Assembly: GCA_004352715.1 (NCBI GenBank)
Contig: SCFE01000044.1
Coordinates: forward strand, 1,922,598-1,986,597
DNA length: 64,000 nucleotides
DNA from: Hofstenia miamia
Lineage: Eukaryota; Xenacoelomorpha; Acoela
Direction of reading: 5' to 3'
The notes below the pieces were generated by a model. It had not been told where the DNA came from, ran no database searches, and saw only the letters and a program-made list of their open reading frames with translations. Position 1 is the first letter of the stretch; every line of letters starts with the position of its first letter. Of the stretch, positions 45,335 through 58,240 are shown in pieces. Made by a program: the position numbers and the translations under genes.

Positions 45335-48300
45335 CAGTGATCAGCTGGCACTTCTGTTGTTTGATCTTTTCATTTTCTAATCTAAATGGAGTTACTAAAT
45401 TTATATCCCATATTTCAGGGTCATATTTATTTTTATTTTTTGCTGCTGGGGCATAACTCTTCTCTTGACTCTATCTTCTTTGTCTGGGGGATTATATTCT
45501 TCTTGAAAATCGTCCTCTGCCACACTGTCCATTTCATTATATGTACTATCATAGTTTTCAACTAGTTTAAATTGTGCATTTTCATCTAATGCCACTTGTT
45601 CTATATCTTTAGGTGCCCTTTTCAAATTTTGAAAATGTAGAGTCCTGCCATCATTAAGTTTATAATTATTATTCGTTAGTGTTTGTGTGATGACAAATGG
45701 CCCTGCCCATAGTTTTTTTAATTTCCTTACTTGGTTTATGTCTTGTGTTCTCAACAATGTGTACACATGAACCTTATCCCCTACCCTGTGTGGTTCGCCA
45801 TATATCTTTTTGTTGAAATTTCTTTCTTGTCTTATCGCAGATTTTTTTGTATTGTGACACATTGCTTCGTGAATCCCAGTTATCTGGTTTTTAATTTTCC
45901 TAATATACTTGTTGTCTAGTTTTTCAGAGTATGTATGTTATTGCATTGAGATTGGCATTGCTGCTTCCCTTCCATACATCACTTTAAATGGTGTCATTCC
46001 CATGGTGGAATGTACTGAGGTATTATAAAAATATTCTACCATTTCTATTACTTCTCTCCAGTCTCTTCCACCAACTTTTGACATTACAGCTCATATCAAC
46101 TTAATCATAGTTCTATTTAATCTTTCCACCACACCATTTGCCTGTGGATGGTACGCCGTTGTCTTTTCAGTTAATATTTCCATCAGTTTAGCCATTTCTT
46201 CAAACAATTTACTTTTGAACTGCACTCCTCTGTCTGATATTATTGTTTGCATCAGTCCGAACTTTAAAATCCATTCTTTCATAATCTTATCTGCTACTAT
46301 CTTTGCTGTTGTGGAATCTAATGGTATCATACGAGCATATTTTGTGAAGTTGCCAACCAATACCAGTATATATTGATACCCCTCATCATCCTGTGATATT
46401 TTCTCTAGATCTACATGCACAATCTCATTAGGTACTGTCGCGATTATTTTTTCAAGTGGTGCAGTTTGCACTGGAAAATGACTCGCATTGTTTATCAGAC
46501 ATGTATTACATTTATAAATAATGTCTTCAACTGTTTTTCTAATACTTGTTGTTATAAACCGAGAGTTAATAGTTTTTTCTGTCTGTATTATCCCCAAGTG
46601 CCCGTTTTCATGCACCTTTCGAACTAATTCTCTTTTGTAATATTCAGGAATTGCTATCCTCAACATCTTTCCTTCTATATACAAAAGTCCATTTCTGTTC
46701 AACTTCCATTTGTATCTTTGGAAATAGCTGCTGGCTTCTTTTCCTAACACCCAATTGTAATCATGCATTTTTTCTCATATGTCCCTGAGAATAATATCAG
46801 TTTTCTGCTTTTTGATTGTGTCTCTTTCAGTTATTTCCTCTTTAATCGTTATTGCCATAATAGTATTTCCTTTTTTATCCGCATTAATCTTGGGTAACTC
46901 TGTGTACTCATTATGCGGCATAAATTGAAATCGTTTCTTTTCACTATCCACTTTCTCAATATCTCTCTGATATTCAAGCAGCACTGTCCAAAAATCCGCA
47001 TTCTTATGCAACGTTCCTTTTCAATGCTCTATGTTGAATTTAAACTCATTCAAGTATTCGATCCATCATGATACAATTGACGATTTATCACCTGAAAACT
47101 TTTTTAGCCATGCTAACCCACTATTGTCTGTTCTTACTCTAAATGTTTGACCTGTCAAAAAGTAACGAAATTTCTTTATACTTTCTACTAGTGCCAACAT
47201 TTCCAACTTTGTTGAGCCATAATTTTCCTTGCTTTGTTTCAATTTACGACTAAAAAACTGTATTGCCACTTCTTTGCCATCCTTTATTTGAGCTAGACAT
47301 GCTCCTATAGCAACATTACTCGCATTGCAGTCCAGGATAAATTGTTTGTCATAATCGGGGGTATTCAATGATGGCATCTTACTTAACTCGTCTTTTATGT
47401 TGTCTAGTTGTTCTTGCTCTCTCCATGTCCACTCAAAGCTTTTATTCTTTTTAAGTAGTGCTGTCATTCTGCCTGTTTTATGAGCCACATTGGCTATGAA
47501 TGATCCATAATAGTTTATGAAACCCATAATTTGCTGTAGATCCTTTTTTGTTTTCAGACTGCTAATATTTTGTATCACTTCTTTTGCAATATTTTTCATT
47601 CTTATCTCGCCTTTTTGAATTTGTCTCCCCAGGAATACTACTTGTTCTTTTAGAATTTCACATTTCTTTCCATTAATGTGTAACCCTGAATTATACAATA
47701 TTTTCAATGTTCTGTCCAGTTAATCGAGATGTTTTTCAATTGTGTCACTTGCTATTAATATGTTGTCTATATACGCACTTATCCCTTTTTCAATGTTCTT
47801 ATTATTCTGTTTCAGAACTTTTGTTATGTATCTTTGAAACGTGGCTGGGGTGTTACATAATCCAAAAGCCATATACATCCATTCAAACAGCCCATACAGC
47901 ATTATAAATGCTGTTTTCTCAATGTCCTTGGCCTCCATTGGCACCTGCCAGTAGGCTTTACACAGATCTATAAAAGTGTAGTATTTATTTTTACTGGCTT
48001 CATATATGATGTCCTCTATTCTCAGGAGTGGATAGGCATCTTTTTTAGTAATGTCGTTTAGTTTCTGGAAATCTATACAAAGTCTATATTTATTCCCTTG
48101 CTTTACAAAGACAGTTGGCGCAGCATATGGACTCTCATTCGGCCTTATTATCTTGTTATCTATCAATTCATTCAAAATCGTGTTATAGTGTTCTTTCAAG
48201 TGTTCAGGGACTCTCCTGCATGGCAGTCTTATTGGTTCCTCTGTTGTTGTCACTATTTTATGCGTTTCTCCCACTGCCTTGCCCATGCTTATTTCACCAT

Positions 48301-49168
48301 AATTAAATATTTTTGCGTGTTTTTTCAGTATCTCTATTAATTTGATCCTTTCCTTTTCACTCAGATGTTGATAGTCTTCATCTTTCACTTCCGGTATCTG
48401 ATATTCTTTTTCTTCTACTACTATATTGATTGCTTTGTTTACCATCAATTTTTCGGTTTTTACTCTCTTCCCTTTTAGTTTTAAAGTGTCCTTTTTTATG
48501 TTAAACACGTGATTTGTTGCATTTAACATTGGTATTGTTCCAGTACCTTCTTTTAATACACACAAGCTTGATGGAATCAATAACTTCTTTGTATTGATCC
48601 CTTTCTGATTGTAGATCATTACTTCAGCTGTTATGTGTTTCTCTGTTTCTATTTGACACATCTTCCAATTGTTCAGTAGAATTTTTATATCTTCCTTTAA
48701 TTGAAATTGTATTATTTCCATATCTTGCTCCTCCTCGCAGGTTATCACCACTTCCTCTTGCACTGATATGGTTTTATTCGTGTAATTGATAATGCATTTG
48801 TTGTCCATTAAAAAATCATTCCCTAATATAACCTCATAGGGTAGTGAATTTTGCTCTGTATCAATGACAGTAAACATTTGTGAAAATGTAGTATTAGCAA
48901 TTCTCATCTGTACTTCCATTAATTTACCTTTTATATCAAAGTAATCTCCATTTGCATTTAGTAATCTACTTTTTTCACTTTTCAATTTTCTGTTGTCAAA
49001 TCCTATTTTCGCCGCACATTTGTCAGTAATGATTGATATTACTGCTCCCGTATCTATGGTTGCTTTGACCATCACACCATTTATTACAACTGTAATTGTA
49101 GTTGTTTTGATTAGGTCTGTGACAATTAAAACGGGTGCACGGTTTACTGGAGATGGCGCTCCCCCTAG
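45294..49168 (-). pseudogene. pol: Pol of element B: protease to integrase, nearly full length
   Basis: The most complete pol in the window. Entered by -1 slip at 49168-49174. Protease with DTG (ATIDTGAVISIITD, about 49050), connector, RT (LCIDFQKLND, FGLCNTPATFQRY, then AYIDN where active copies have YIDD), RNase H (FILDCNASNVAIG, with Asn for Asp), integrase zinc region (HENGHLG...CNTCL) and core with Asp in VHVDLE, Asp in IISDRGVQF and Glu in NGVVERLN, 35 residues apart. Then a C-terminal module with LWAGPFVI (GPF-like) and the YDPEIWDINLV tail. Stops include TAA near 47720, TGA near 47066 and 47024, and a frame shift before the tail. It would have supplied all replication enzymes; this copy is dead. 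Confidence 0.9.
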
Positions 49169-49174
49169 TTTAAA
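49168..49174 (-). promoter_or_regulatory. Probable -1 frameshift site, element B
   Basis: TTTAAAC followed directly by TAG and then a GGGGGAGCGCC patch, as in element A. Confidence 0.78.
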
Positions 49175-50506
49175 GTTTCACTTTCTATCTTTTCCATTTG
49201 CTCAGTTTCGTCTTCATCATCTAATAGATCTTTCTCGTCAAAGTACACTTCTTCTTCTTCTTCAATAAAGTTAATTTGCCTTTTGCAATATTTTTTTGTG
49301 TGGCCTTTTTTCCCACATGTTTGACATTTTAAGTGTTTCCTATTTATCCTTTTTACTGTTCTGTAATTAACTTTATTTTTATAATCACGTCTTTTGGTTT
49401 TCCATTTTCATCTTTCCTCATTCTGTTAATTCCACTTGTCATTACTGGTATTACTTTTGTTATTGCTGACTTTTCATTAATTCGGGCATTATTTTCCATA
49501 GTGACCTGTATTCCCAACCCTTTTCTTATCATTCTTTCTAAAGAATCATCAGCATCACATTTAATCTCAAACTGTTGTCAAATCGGTTCTGGTAATCCCT
49601 TACATATATGAGAAAACAGGTCATATTTGGAATATGTGCTCTCTCTGGAACTTAATTTCAGTAATCTTTCCATTTGCGACATGTAATTACGCAGATCTTC
49701 TCTTTTATTCATTTTCAAACTATTTAATAGCATCTGATACTGACCTTTGAAACTTTCATCATCGTAATATCATTGATACTCTCTTATTAGTTTTTTGTAA
49801 TCTGTTTTAGTTTCCAGATCTAATACTAAATAATGCTGGTATGCTGCTCCTCCCAAATATAGGGGAAATCTTGCTGGCACTTGTTTCTGTATCACCTTTC
49901 TTTCTTTCATACTCATTTTGAACATTTGAATCCATTTTTTGAATGTGGGTGAGTAACTGTCTACTTTCCCTGTAAATTTAGGCAGTATTGCTTTGCATGC
50001 CAGCGTATCGTTATCTTCCTCCTCAGACAATATTGTTTCCTCATATATCGGTTTTATTTCACTTGGGCTCTTGCATTTTTCTTTAACCTGTTTCATTATG
50101 TTCACAACCAATTTTTCTATGAATTCGTCTTCTGTTTGACAGTCTTTGTACATTTTGGTGTGGACTTCCTTCATTGGTATGCTTTCACTTAATTTTTCTG
50201 GCTCTTGTATTACTGTGTTTTGTATTACTTTTACACTTCCTTTTTCTTCGTCCCTTGTTTCTTCATTTGTCAATGATATTAGTCGGAGTTTATCTTTCAA
50301 ATCGTCTATTTCAAGTTGTTTCACAATATTATCTTCTCTTAAGTTAACATTTTCCTCATGCATTTGAGTCATCATTTGTTGCAACTTCTCACTTTGCATT
50401 TTTATCTCTTTATTAGCTTCTACCAATTTTTCAATTTATTTTTGAAATACATTTCTTTGCTCCATTAGCCTCAAGCTAGTGTCTTGTGTAATTTCTTCAA
50501 TGNNNC

Positions 50507-50552
50507 TACTGTAAGAAACAATGAGCAACTCACTTTGACTATTAAATAACTG
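50507..50552 (-). other. Misplaced LTR snippet between N positions
   Basis: Between NNN (50504-50506) and N (50553) is a 46-base sequence nearly identical to 51403-51450 of the LTR of the same element. It replaces gag codons and is best explained as a short contig placed wrongly in scaffolding. Confidence 0.75.
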
Positions 50553-50842
50553 NCTGCTTCTTACGTGAATTTACCATTTTCTCATTATTACTGGAAGTAA
50601 CTGTTTGATGATCTCCTTTACCATTATTGTTGTGCTTAAGGTTACTGTTGCTTGTCGTATCTTCACTTGCATTACTTATTTTTCCCATGAATGAGAAGAA
50701 ACAACTATCTTGACTCGTTCACATGTCATATAAATAATACTTCTTGTTTGTAACATAACATTTCGTACTCTTTAGTTAACTATTTTCTACACCAATTGTA
50801 TTTCCACTGTATGTTCTCTCTTTTGCACATGCTCTTCAAGTG

Positions 50843-50858
50843 CCTGTCATGGTCGCCA
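50843..50858 (-). other. Primer-binding site of element B
   Basis: On the minus strand TGGCGACCATGACAGG, one change from element A, at the CpG. Confidence 0.8.
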
Positions 50859-52364
50859 TGTAGAATCATGCCAATCCACTTTTCGTATTGAATTCATAAA
50901 AACTTATTACTTTTCTTAGTTAACATGTTAAGTAGGTTTGACAATCTCCTAATTCTCTCCTTCACAATGAGTGTTTGGTTTATTAACTTAACTTAATATA
51001 CGTTAGCATCTCTAACTGCATAACTCACTACAACTCATTTAGGTGAAACATGGAGAATGGAAGAAAGGAGCAACACTCAAAGATCTATCATGTGGTTCCA
51101 GATACACACCAGTTGGCTGCATCTACCAATTAAGCTGCCTCTTTAAAGTGGAAACCATTGAAGGAATTAGTGTGTGAATAGCGAACTCAGTGTGATGGGA
51201 TTTGTAACTACTTAAGAATTTAGTGCATTGATTGTTTTTGTTATTATGAAATTGTAGATGGATTTGATTACAGCAACCGGGATGCTTGAGCAGCTTGTTA
51301 TCAGGCCTTACATATAATAACCTTACATATATAGAAATACATAATAGCCCTTGATACTGTAAACAATCAATGCCGGCTGCAAAAAAATAAATGTGTGAAG
51401 GTCTACTGTAAAAAACAATGAGCAACTCGATTTGACTATTAAATAACTGACAATGAATGAAATACAAAAACATGATTTAAATAATGATATAAATAAAGTT
51501 AATACCAAATCACCAATTGTAAGATGACACAATAACTGAATGAGGTTCATCAATAGGGCAGTTAACATGGATAACGTAATAATTGCAATCATAATAACAG
51601 GCAAGCAACAATGAGTAGGAAAGCTATTGATTTAAATAACGATCTAAATAAAGTTAATACTAAATCACAGATTGGTAGGATAACACAATAACTGACTGAG
51701 GTTCATTGATAGGGAAACTAACATGTATAACATAATCATTGCAATCATAATAACAGGCAAGCAACACTGGTTAGGAAAGCTATAATGGTAAAAACTCCTA
51801 CAACTATTGGTAGCCTAATAGCACTACAAGGTAACTACAGCTGTCGCCCTCCCCACTGTGGAATAGCTATTAGGAGGCTGCTCCAGCATACCTTTAAACG
51901 GATGTGGGAACCACCATACAATTACCCCATGCTTAAGCGTTTAGCTTTCCATCAAAATATAAAATAACCTGACAAGAGAAAAGTAAATCCAAAGTAAATT
52001 TGTTCATCAATAATTATATCATTTCAAGCATATTTGTAGCACTTCATAGTAAATAAGCAAATACTCGACTAGTACCTGTTTAATCAAATCTTGTTTACAG
52101 TTTTCCCTCTGTGTACAGTTCTGCTAATGATTACGCAACATCAGCCTTATTTAGAGTATGCTGTTTGGCCATCTATTGTTTTGTCAAATACTGTTGAGCA
52201 TAATTTAAATATAACTGCACAAAACATTTTACAAAATCAAATAATCAATCCTATCATGTGTTTACATATTAATTGTTATAATCATTATAATATTTTTAGT
52301 CTTGGTTTCATCCATCCTTTCTCTCATCTTGACCACACATGATAGTTTGATGGATTATGTCACA
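50859..52364 (-). mobile_element. 5' LTR of element B, family 1, about 1.5 kb
   Basis: Minus-strand start TGTGACATAATCC at 52364 and end GGCATGATTCTACA at 50859. Contains the CCCTCCCCACTGTGG block and the other landmarks of family 1. The most complete unduplicated family-1 LTR here. It includes an internal near-repeat (about 51437-51600 against 51625-51780). Confidence 0.83.
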
Positions 52365-53539
52365 CTTTCCTATTGTTTCAATTGTCTTTATATGTAATGC
52401 AGTCAAATAGCTGGACAGCTAACCATAGACTAACCCTTTATTTTAGATTAAAATTCATAGGCAATAAGAATTATTATACATAGGAGGTGTCACAAGCACC
52501 CTTATTTAATATGTTAATTATTGATTGTTGACTTCTGGACTTCATTATTTTGCTGACCACATCAATTATTTACATGTAATTAAAAATTTAATCAATAATA
52601 TTCTAATCCATGATTTGAGGCTCAAAGTTATTTTAAATCTGACCATGAAACCTAGATGATATTAATATAATTATAGTTGTATTTACTGGTATTAATAGCA
52701 TATGATCTGATAAACATAAATACAAACAAATAATAACAATTCAGAAGTCAGCAATCCAGCCATTATTTCCAATACCTCGTAGTGGATGTAATAGTTCACA
52801 CAAAAGTGCTAGCTCATATTGACACCCATAATTCGCTAATAAATTTGATCCTCTGACAATTGAGACGCACAGCTCGTACAGGTTGTCTAAAAGAAATAAA
52901 TTTCAGAGATCTTAGATATAATAGAAGCTGTGTTACTTACAATCATTATAAAACTAAAAATATTTTTAATATAAATTTCGAGAAATTTCGAGTTAATTAG
53001 ATAGATTAATAATGAAGGCAATAGCTTTATTAAAATATTTGTAACTTTTGCACAAGTATTTGAATTTGCAATAATTACTACAAAATTAGTTATGAAAATA
53101 AAATATAATAAAATAAATATGGTAAAAAATAAAAAGTACAGATAAAACTTTCTCCACTTGTTACCTCTTTTAAAATATCCAAACTTGTTTGATCTTCATG
53201 CAAGTTTTCTTTTAAAGTCATTTTAAATTCATTAGGTTTTAATATTTAGCAAACTTGGACGTGGCAACTTGTTCCAAAAATTGCAACTTATTACAGGAGA
53301 TAAAATTATTTAAGAATTTGCGCGTATAGCCAATGTTGTTAATATTTGAACATTTTTACTAAACTAGCATCTTTTGACTAATAAACAGGTGCTAGTATAA
53401 AAAATTTCTGCAATAGGATTCTTGTCTGAGATATTTTAATGTTAAACATAGTTCTTAATAACCATTTAAATATTATTTTTATTAATAGTTTTTATCAGAA
53501 ACTTTAATGTTGTTAAATATAGTGAATATATATATATAT
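52365..53539. other. Unassigned, partly old LTR-like
   Basis: 52390-52500 resembles 20655-20760 (AGCTGGACAGC...TTTTAGATTAAAATTC), so an old LTR piece, possibly of element D, may be present. The rest to 53539, apart from a TA run at 53527-53544, shows nothing I recognise. Confidence 0.35.
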
Positions 53540-53935
53540 ATATGTTACTAGTGCACTATTTACTGCTTTACTTTTGACAACTCATTTTAGTTGTTTTAAA
53601 TCACAAATACCTGCTGCTATTTTTCTGATCCTAATGTCAACAGAGAATTTTAAAGTGAAGAAATGATCAATTCTAACACCCACATATGTAACTGCATATG
53701 AAAGGAAAATTGACTCAGTTTTATTTGATATTTTTATTTTTAATATGAATTATATTTTGGTCTTCTGCAATTCTTTGTAATGCATGTGCGGCGCATTTGA
53801 AGTAAGGAACAAATACAACTCCTCTCACATATGATACATCTAATCCAATACTACAATATTGTGAGTAGCATCTACTATAATAACAAAAGGATCTATCAAC
53901 AATGTGGCACTCCTCAAACTCAGACTTAACCATGC
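53540..53935 (-). pseudogene. LINE reverse transcriptase fragment
   Basis: Minus strand: LQRIAEDQNIIHIKNKN, NKTESIFLSYAVTYVGVRID, then FSVDIRIRKIAAGICDLKQLK, the connection of the KT motif, the Y-GV-ID motif and the I-KKA--G-L--L helix seen after the LINE active site. Several stops. Confidence 0.55.
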
Positions 53936-53940
53936 TGCAC

Positions 53941-54151
53941 CTTCTTTAAAAAAGATGCACTACAAAAAGTGATAGAAGAAAAACCTACAGACTTCTCATT
54001 TATCAAATGTTGAAAGTGTGGTGAAAAAGGACACCTCAAACAAGACTGCAAAGCAATTGTTTATTTAACCAATGATGATGGTTATTCAACTGCAGAAGAC
54101 CTAGAAAATCTTGAGCAAAGCAATCAACATGAAGAAGATTTAAACAAATAG
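53941..54151 (+). pseudogene. gag: gag C-terminus of element D
   Basis: A zinc knuckle C-KCGEKGHLKQDC (about 54007-54048) with a TGA inside it where A and B have Gln, followed by an acidic tail and AAT TTA-type end: GAT TTA AAC AAA TAG (54137-54151). The rest of gag upstream is missing or unrecognisable. Confidence 0.75.
54139..54145 (+). promoter_or_regulatory. Probable -1 frameshift site, element D
   Basis: T TTA AAC in the gag frame, one codon before the gag TAG. The protease frame needs an extra one-base change just downstream, consistent with a later deletion in this dead copy. Confidence 0.6.
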
Positions 54152-57100
54152 AGGTGCAATCCCAAGACTGAGCAAAAGAGCTACTGATCTTCACTTATTT
54201 ACTCAAAAGAAATTTATCCCAGTAATGATAAGCAGCTGCAATATTAAAGCTACAGTAGACACTGGTGCCTCCATAACAATTATGGCTGACACCTACATTC
54301 AAAACATAGGATGGACACTTGAAGACATCACTACAAATGAAGCCTGCTTAATTAGTGCCTCAGGAGAATATGTAAATGTAGAGGGCCTGGTAAAAGACGC
54401 CCTTCTAACTATACAAAATGTAAAGTTCCACCAAGATGTCCACATCATCAAAACTAGAAACCAGCCACTTCCATATGAAATGATACTTGGTCATGACTTT
54501 CTAACAGAGAACAACTGCCTCATAGATTATTCCAATCAGACACTTACCATCAAGGAGGACAAACACATAACAGTATCTCTAGCAACCAAGGAAACCACCA
54601 CTGGAATTCTCTCTAACCAACAATATAAGACTTGAGCCCTTTCATTGGTGACTAACTATAATCATATCAAAGAAGCCTCTATCAGGCAAATTGGAAATCA
54701 CAAATGCATATGGCATACAGAACTCTAACATCACCATACTAAATAACCTCACCACCATCAACAACAACTATGGATTTACAGCTATTCTCAACAACTCAAA
54801 TAAACACATTTTGCTAAGAACAAAAGATATCAAAATCACTGGCATTACACTAGAAAAATACGTCATGGAAAATAAACCAATTCTCATCTGCAGTAAACCT
54901 ACCACAGAAGAAGAGAATTTAAATGCTCCTATTCTTACACCAGAATCTCATCCTCACCTAAAACAGGAGGAAAGGCAACTCATCAATGATATACTACAGA
55001 AAAACGCAGCAAATCTTTAAAGACCAAGAAATCAGATGGACAAAGTGGTAGGAGTAAGTCAAACACTGCATTCAAACAAGATCACATAAACTGATCAAAC
55101 AAGCATGCTGAAGAGTGCCTGTACAAATGCAAGATCAGTGTGCAAAAACTTTTTCCAACCTACTCAATAATGGAATAATTTGATGAAATCATAGCCCATA
55201 TACCTCACCAACTGTCTTTATCAAACAGGGAAACAAAAATCATCCCTGTATTGATTTCAGACAACTTAATGAAATCACGAAAAAAGATGCATACTCACTC
55301 CCAAGAGTTGATGACATCTTATATGATGCTGCACAGTTCAAAGTCTTCTCAATGCTGGACTTATGTAAAGCATACTGGAAGATGCCAATGAAGCCTCAAG
55401 AATTTGAAAAAATGGCTTTCACAACTCCATATGGACTCTTTGAATGGCTATACATGGCTTCTGGTTTATGTAACACACCTGCCACATTCCAACTACCAAT
55501 TAATGACACCAAATGCAACATAGCAATACAAAAAGTCTCCTTTCTAGGAAGAAACATAACACCAGGCAACATCACATTCAAGGACAAAGCCAAACAACTA
55601 ATTGATGAAATACAGCCAACACAAAATAAAAAGAACATACAAAGAATACTTGGTTTTATTAATTATTANCCTGCCACATTCCAACACTATTTAATGAAAA
55701 AATTACTTAATGAAAACTAAAAGCTCTCAAAAGGAATAGCAGCATATATCAATGATATACTAATTGGTTCAGAGTGCATCAAAGATCAAAATCATCAAAT
55801 CAACACCACATTGAAACTGCTATTTGACGCTGGTCTACCAATTAATGACACCAAATGCAACATAGCAATACAAAAAGTCTCCTTTCTAGGAAGAAACATA
55901 ACACCAGGCAACATCACATTCAAGGACAAAGCCAAACAACTAATTGATGAAATACAGCCAACACAAAATAAAAAGAACATACAAAGAATACTTGGTTTTA
56001 TTAATTATTACCACATGTCTGTAACTAAACTTGCTGAAAAGACATTCGACATCTCCAATGTGCTAAAAAATCTAATGCCCTCAAATCAGACATGAAGAAA
56101 ATTAAATCTTTAAATTCACCTACACCTACTGATCCCTACATTCTGGATTGCAACCCAAGCACCATAACCACTGGCACCACACTAAGTTAACTACAAAACA
56201 GCCAAGAACAGCCCATCCCGTGGTTCAACAGGAGGCTTAAGCAAAGCCAACTCAACTACAGAGCAACAAAATTAGAAATGCTGGCTCTCATTGAATCACT
56301 CAAAAAGTTCTGCCACTTTCTTATAGGTGAACAAAACTTCACAGTAAGAACTGACAACAGTAGTGCTGGCTGAAAAAAAATATGCTGGAGATTGCTCAAG
56401 TATAATTGACCAGTGGATCAAATACCTGAATGAATTCCACTTTACAATTGAACACCAAAAGGGTAGACTACATACAAATGCAGATATCTGGACAGCTCTA
56501 CCACAATACCAATGTGATTTAACTAAAGAGCAAGGACAAGACAGAGACTTCTATTCCATTCCACAATGCCAATACAAAAGTCTCCCAGATATCAACGCAG
56601 ATCAAAATGGCCACCTGATAATCCCCATTCTATCAATCATCATAAAAGAGGAAATCACAAAGGAGGAAATCACTATGGCCCAACAAAATGATATTGTTTT
56701 GCAACAAATTATGGAATGCCTCAAGGATCCCAACTTCATAATGGACTCTATGCCAACTTGCTATTTCCACAAAAATCACTGGAAACTACCAACACTGGAA
56801 TCCTATATGCTACAACATGAAATCTCATTGCATTACCAGAGTATTATAAATAAGAAGTGGTTAAAAAAGTACATGAACAAGGTCACAAAGGCGTCTACCA
56901 AACAGAGGTAACAATCCTACAAAATGTTGTCATTACATATCTCCACATAACTATTGAAGATGTCATCAACAAATGCCAGTCATGCATACTACTAATCAAG
57001 TTGCATTTCCCAGGACAATGAATGGAACTAGCAAAATCACAACAGATTACACTAATGAAATTGTAAATGCAGATATAGAGCAACTCTCTAAGGACAATGA

Positions 57101-58240
57101 GGGATACACCCTATGTACTCATCATGGTGGATCAGTTTACAAAATATTGAAAGATGATCCCTCTCAGAAATATTAAGGCACAAACAACAGCCATACTATC
57201 ATTAACNAATTAGGTCTGTGCTTTTGGACCCATTAATCAACTCATCACAGATCAAGGCAAGCAGTTCAAATCCAACTCTTTCAGACCTTCACTAAAAAGC
57301 TAGAAATTCTCCACACTCACACTACAATCAACCATTCACAAGCTAATTGCGCTGTTGAACAAGTCAATCAGACACTTTTAAAACTAATGAAGACAATAAC
57401 AGCACATATTTGTGGTAAACAATGGCGCAAAATACTCAATATGGTCGAGTATTTTTAAAATACCTCCACATATACCACCACAAAAATCTTGTCTTATAAA
57501 GCAATGTTTTGCCATGAGGCCCCAACTCCAGTCTCCATGCTTTTCAAAGAATACTGTAGCAAAATCAACAACACTTATTTCATGAAACTAATCAACAAGT
57601 TAAACAAAACACACAAGTCAAAGTGTGCACATGCAGAAAAAAGTGCCATCATACAACAATGCCAATTTAACAAAAAATCTAAGGAGAATCACACAAAATT
57701 TGAGACAAATTGTATGTGTATACCCTGGTATCATTTCAGACAACAAACAAGTATGCAAACTTGCTTTCAAAGGTGAAGGACCATGCACTATAACTATGAT
57801 CTTACCACATAGCAACTACGAACTCAACAATAAGATGATAACTCATTTCAAAATATCAAATGAGTTTCTCACAACATCAAACATGTTCACATCTCAAACC
57901 TAAATGAATTCGAATTAATTAAGTCTGAAAACAATGAATACTATCTTATCCCTGGTTGTACAGTCTTTTATAATGATTCTTTTGACAACAAGTTTAAATG
58001 CAATACTTCTTTGCCAGTACAATCATGCATACAGGCTAAACAAATCTATAGATACCACATCAGATGAAACACAAAGCTGTCAATACCAGCCCCAAGAGAA
58101 GCACTTGGAGGAGTAAAGCCACTCTGCAATCACAAAGTACTCCTGAATCTCGCTGAAGGATGTTCTCAGGGTCTTTCAGTGTACTTGATTCTACCTCGAA
58201 CATCTCTATCTGCAGGATGTTCTTAGCTAGCAACAATGAG
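54144..58240 (+). pseudogene. pol: Pol of element D, diverged and broken
   Basis: Protease with ATVDTGASITIMAD (54246 on) and ILGHDFL. A connector follows at 54691-55020. RT: CIDFRQLNEITKKDAY, YGLFEWLYMASGLCNTPATFQ, then AYINDILIGS, so the YIDD motif has lost its first Asp, and LLFDAGLPINDTKCNIAIQK with FLGRNITPGNITF. RNase H pieces (KQSQLNYRATKLEMLALIE) and EHQKGRLHTNADIW lead to integrase pieces (ITDQGKQFKS, AVEQVNQTLLKLM) and a C-terminal module. Many stops and frame shifts. A single N at 55669 separates versions of 55493-55668 (one lacking about 160 bases), and another N is at 57207. Codon choice is C-rich and A-rich compared with A and B. Confidence 0.82.

Larger units (their letters stand above)
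49165..50688 (-). pseudogene. gag: Gag of element B, broken
   Basis: ATG at 50688 (MGKISNASEDTTSN) with the MVNSRKKQ motif following. The coiled-coil region and capsid-like region (KKWIQMFKMSMKERK, RFPLYLGGAAYQHY) match element A. The zinc knuckle CQTCGKKGHTKKYC lies in a shifted frame (frame shift near 49390), followed by the acidic tail and SETLN-TAG at 49165. TGA codons replace Arg in the EYQ-YYDD and PEPI-QQFE contexts, and TAA replaces Gln in QK-IEKL. An LTR snippet between N positions (50507-50552) interrupts the N-terminal part. Confidence 0.86.
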
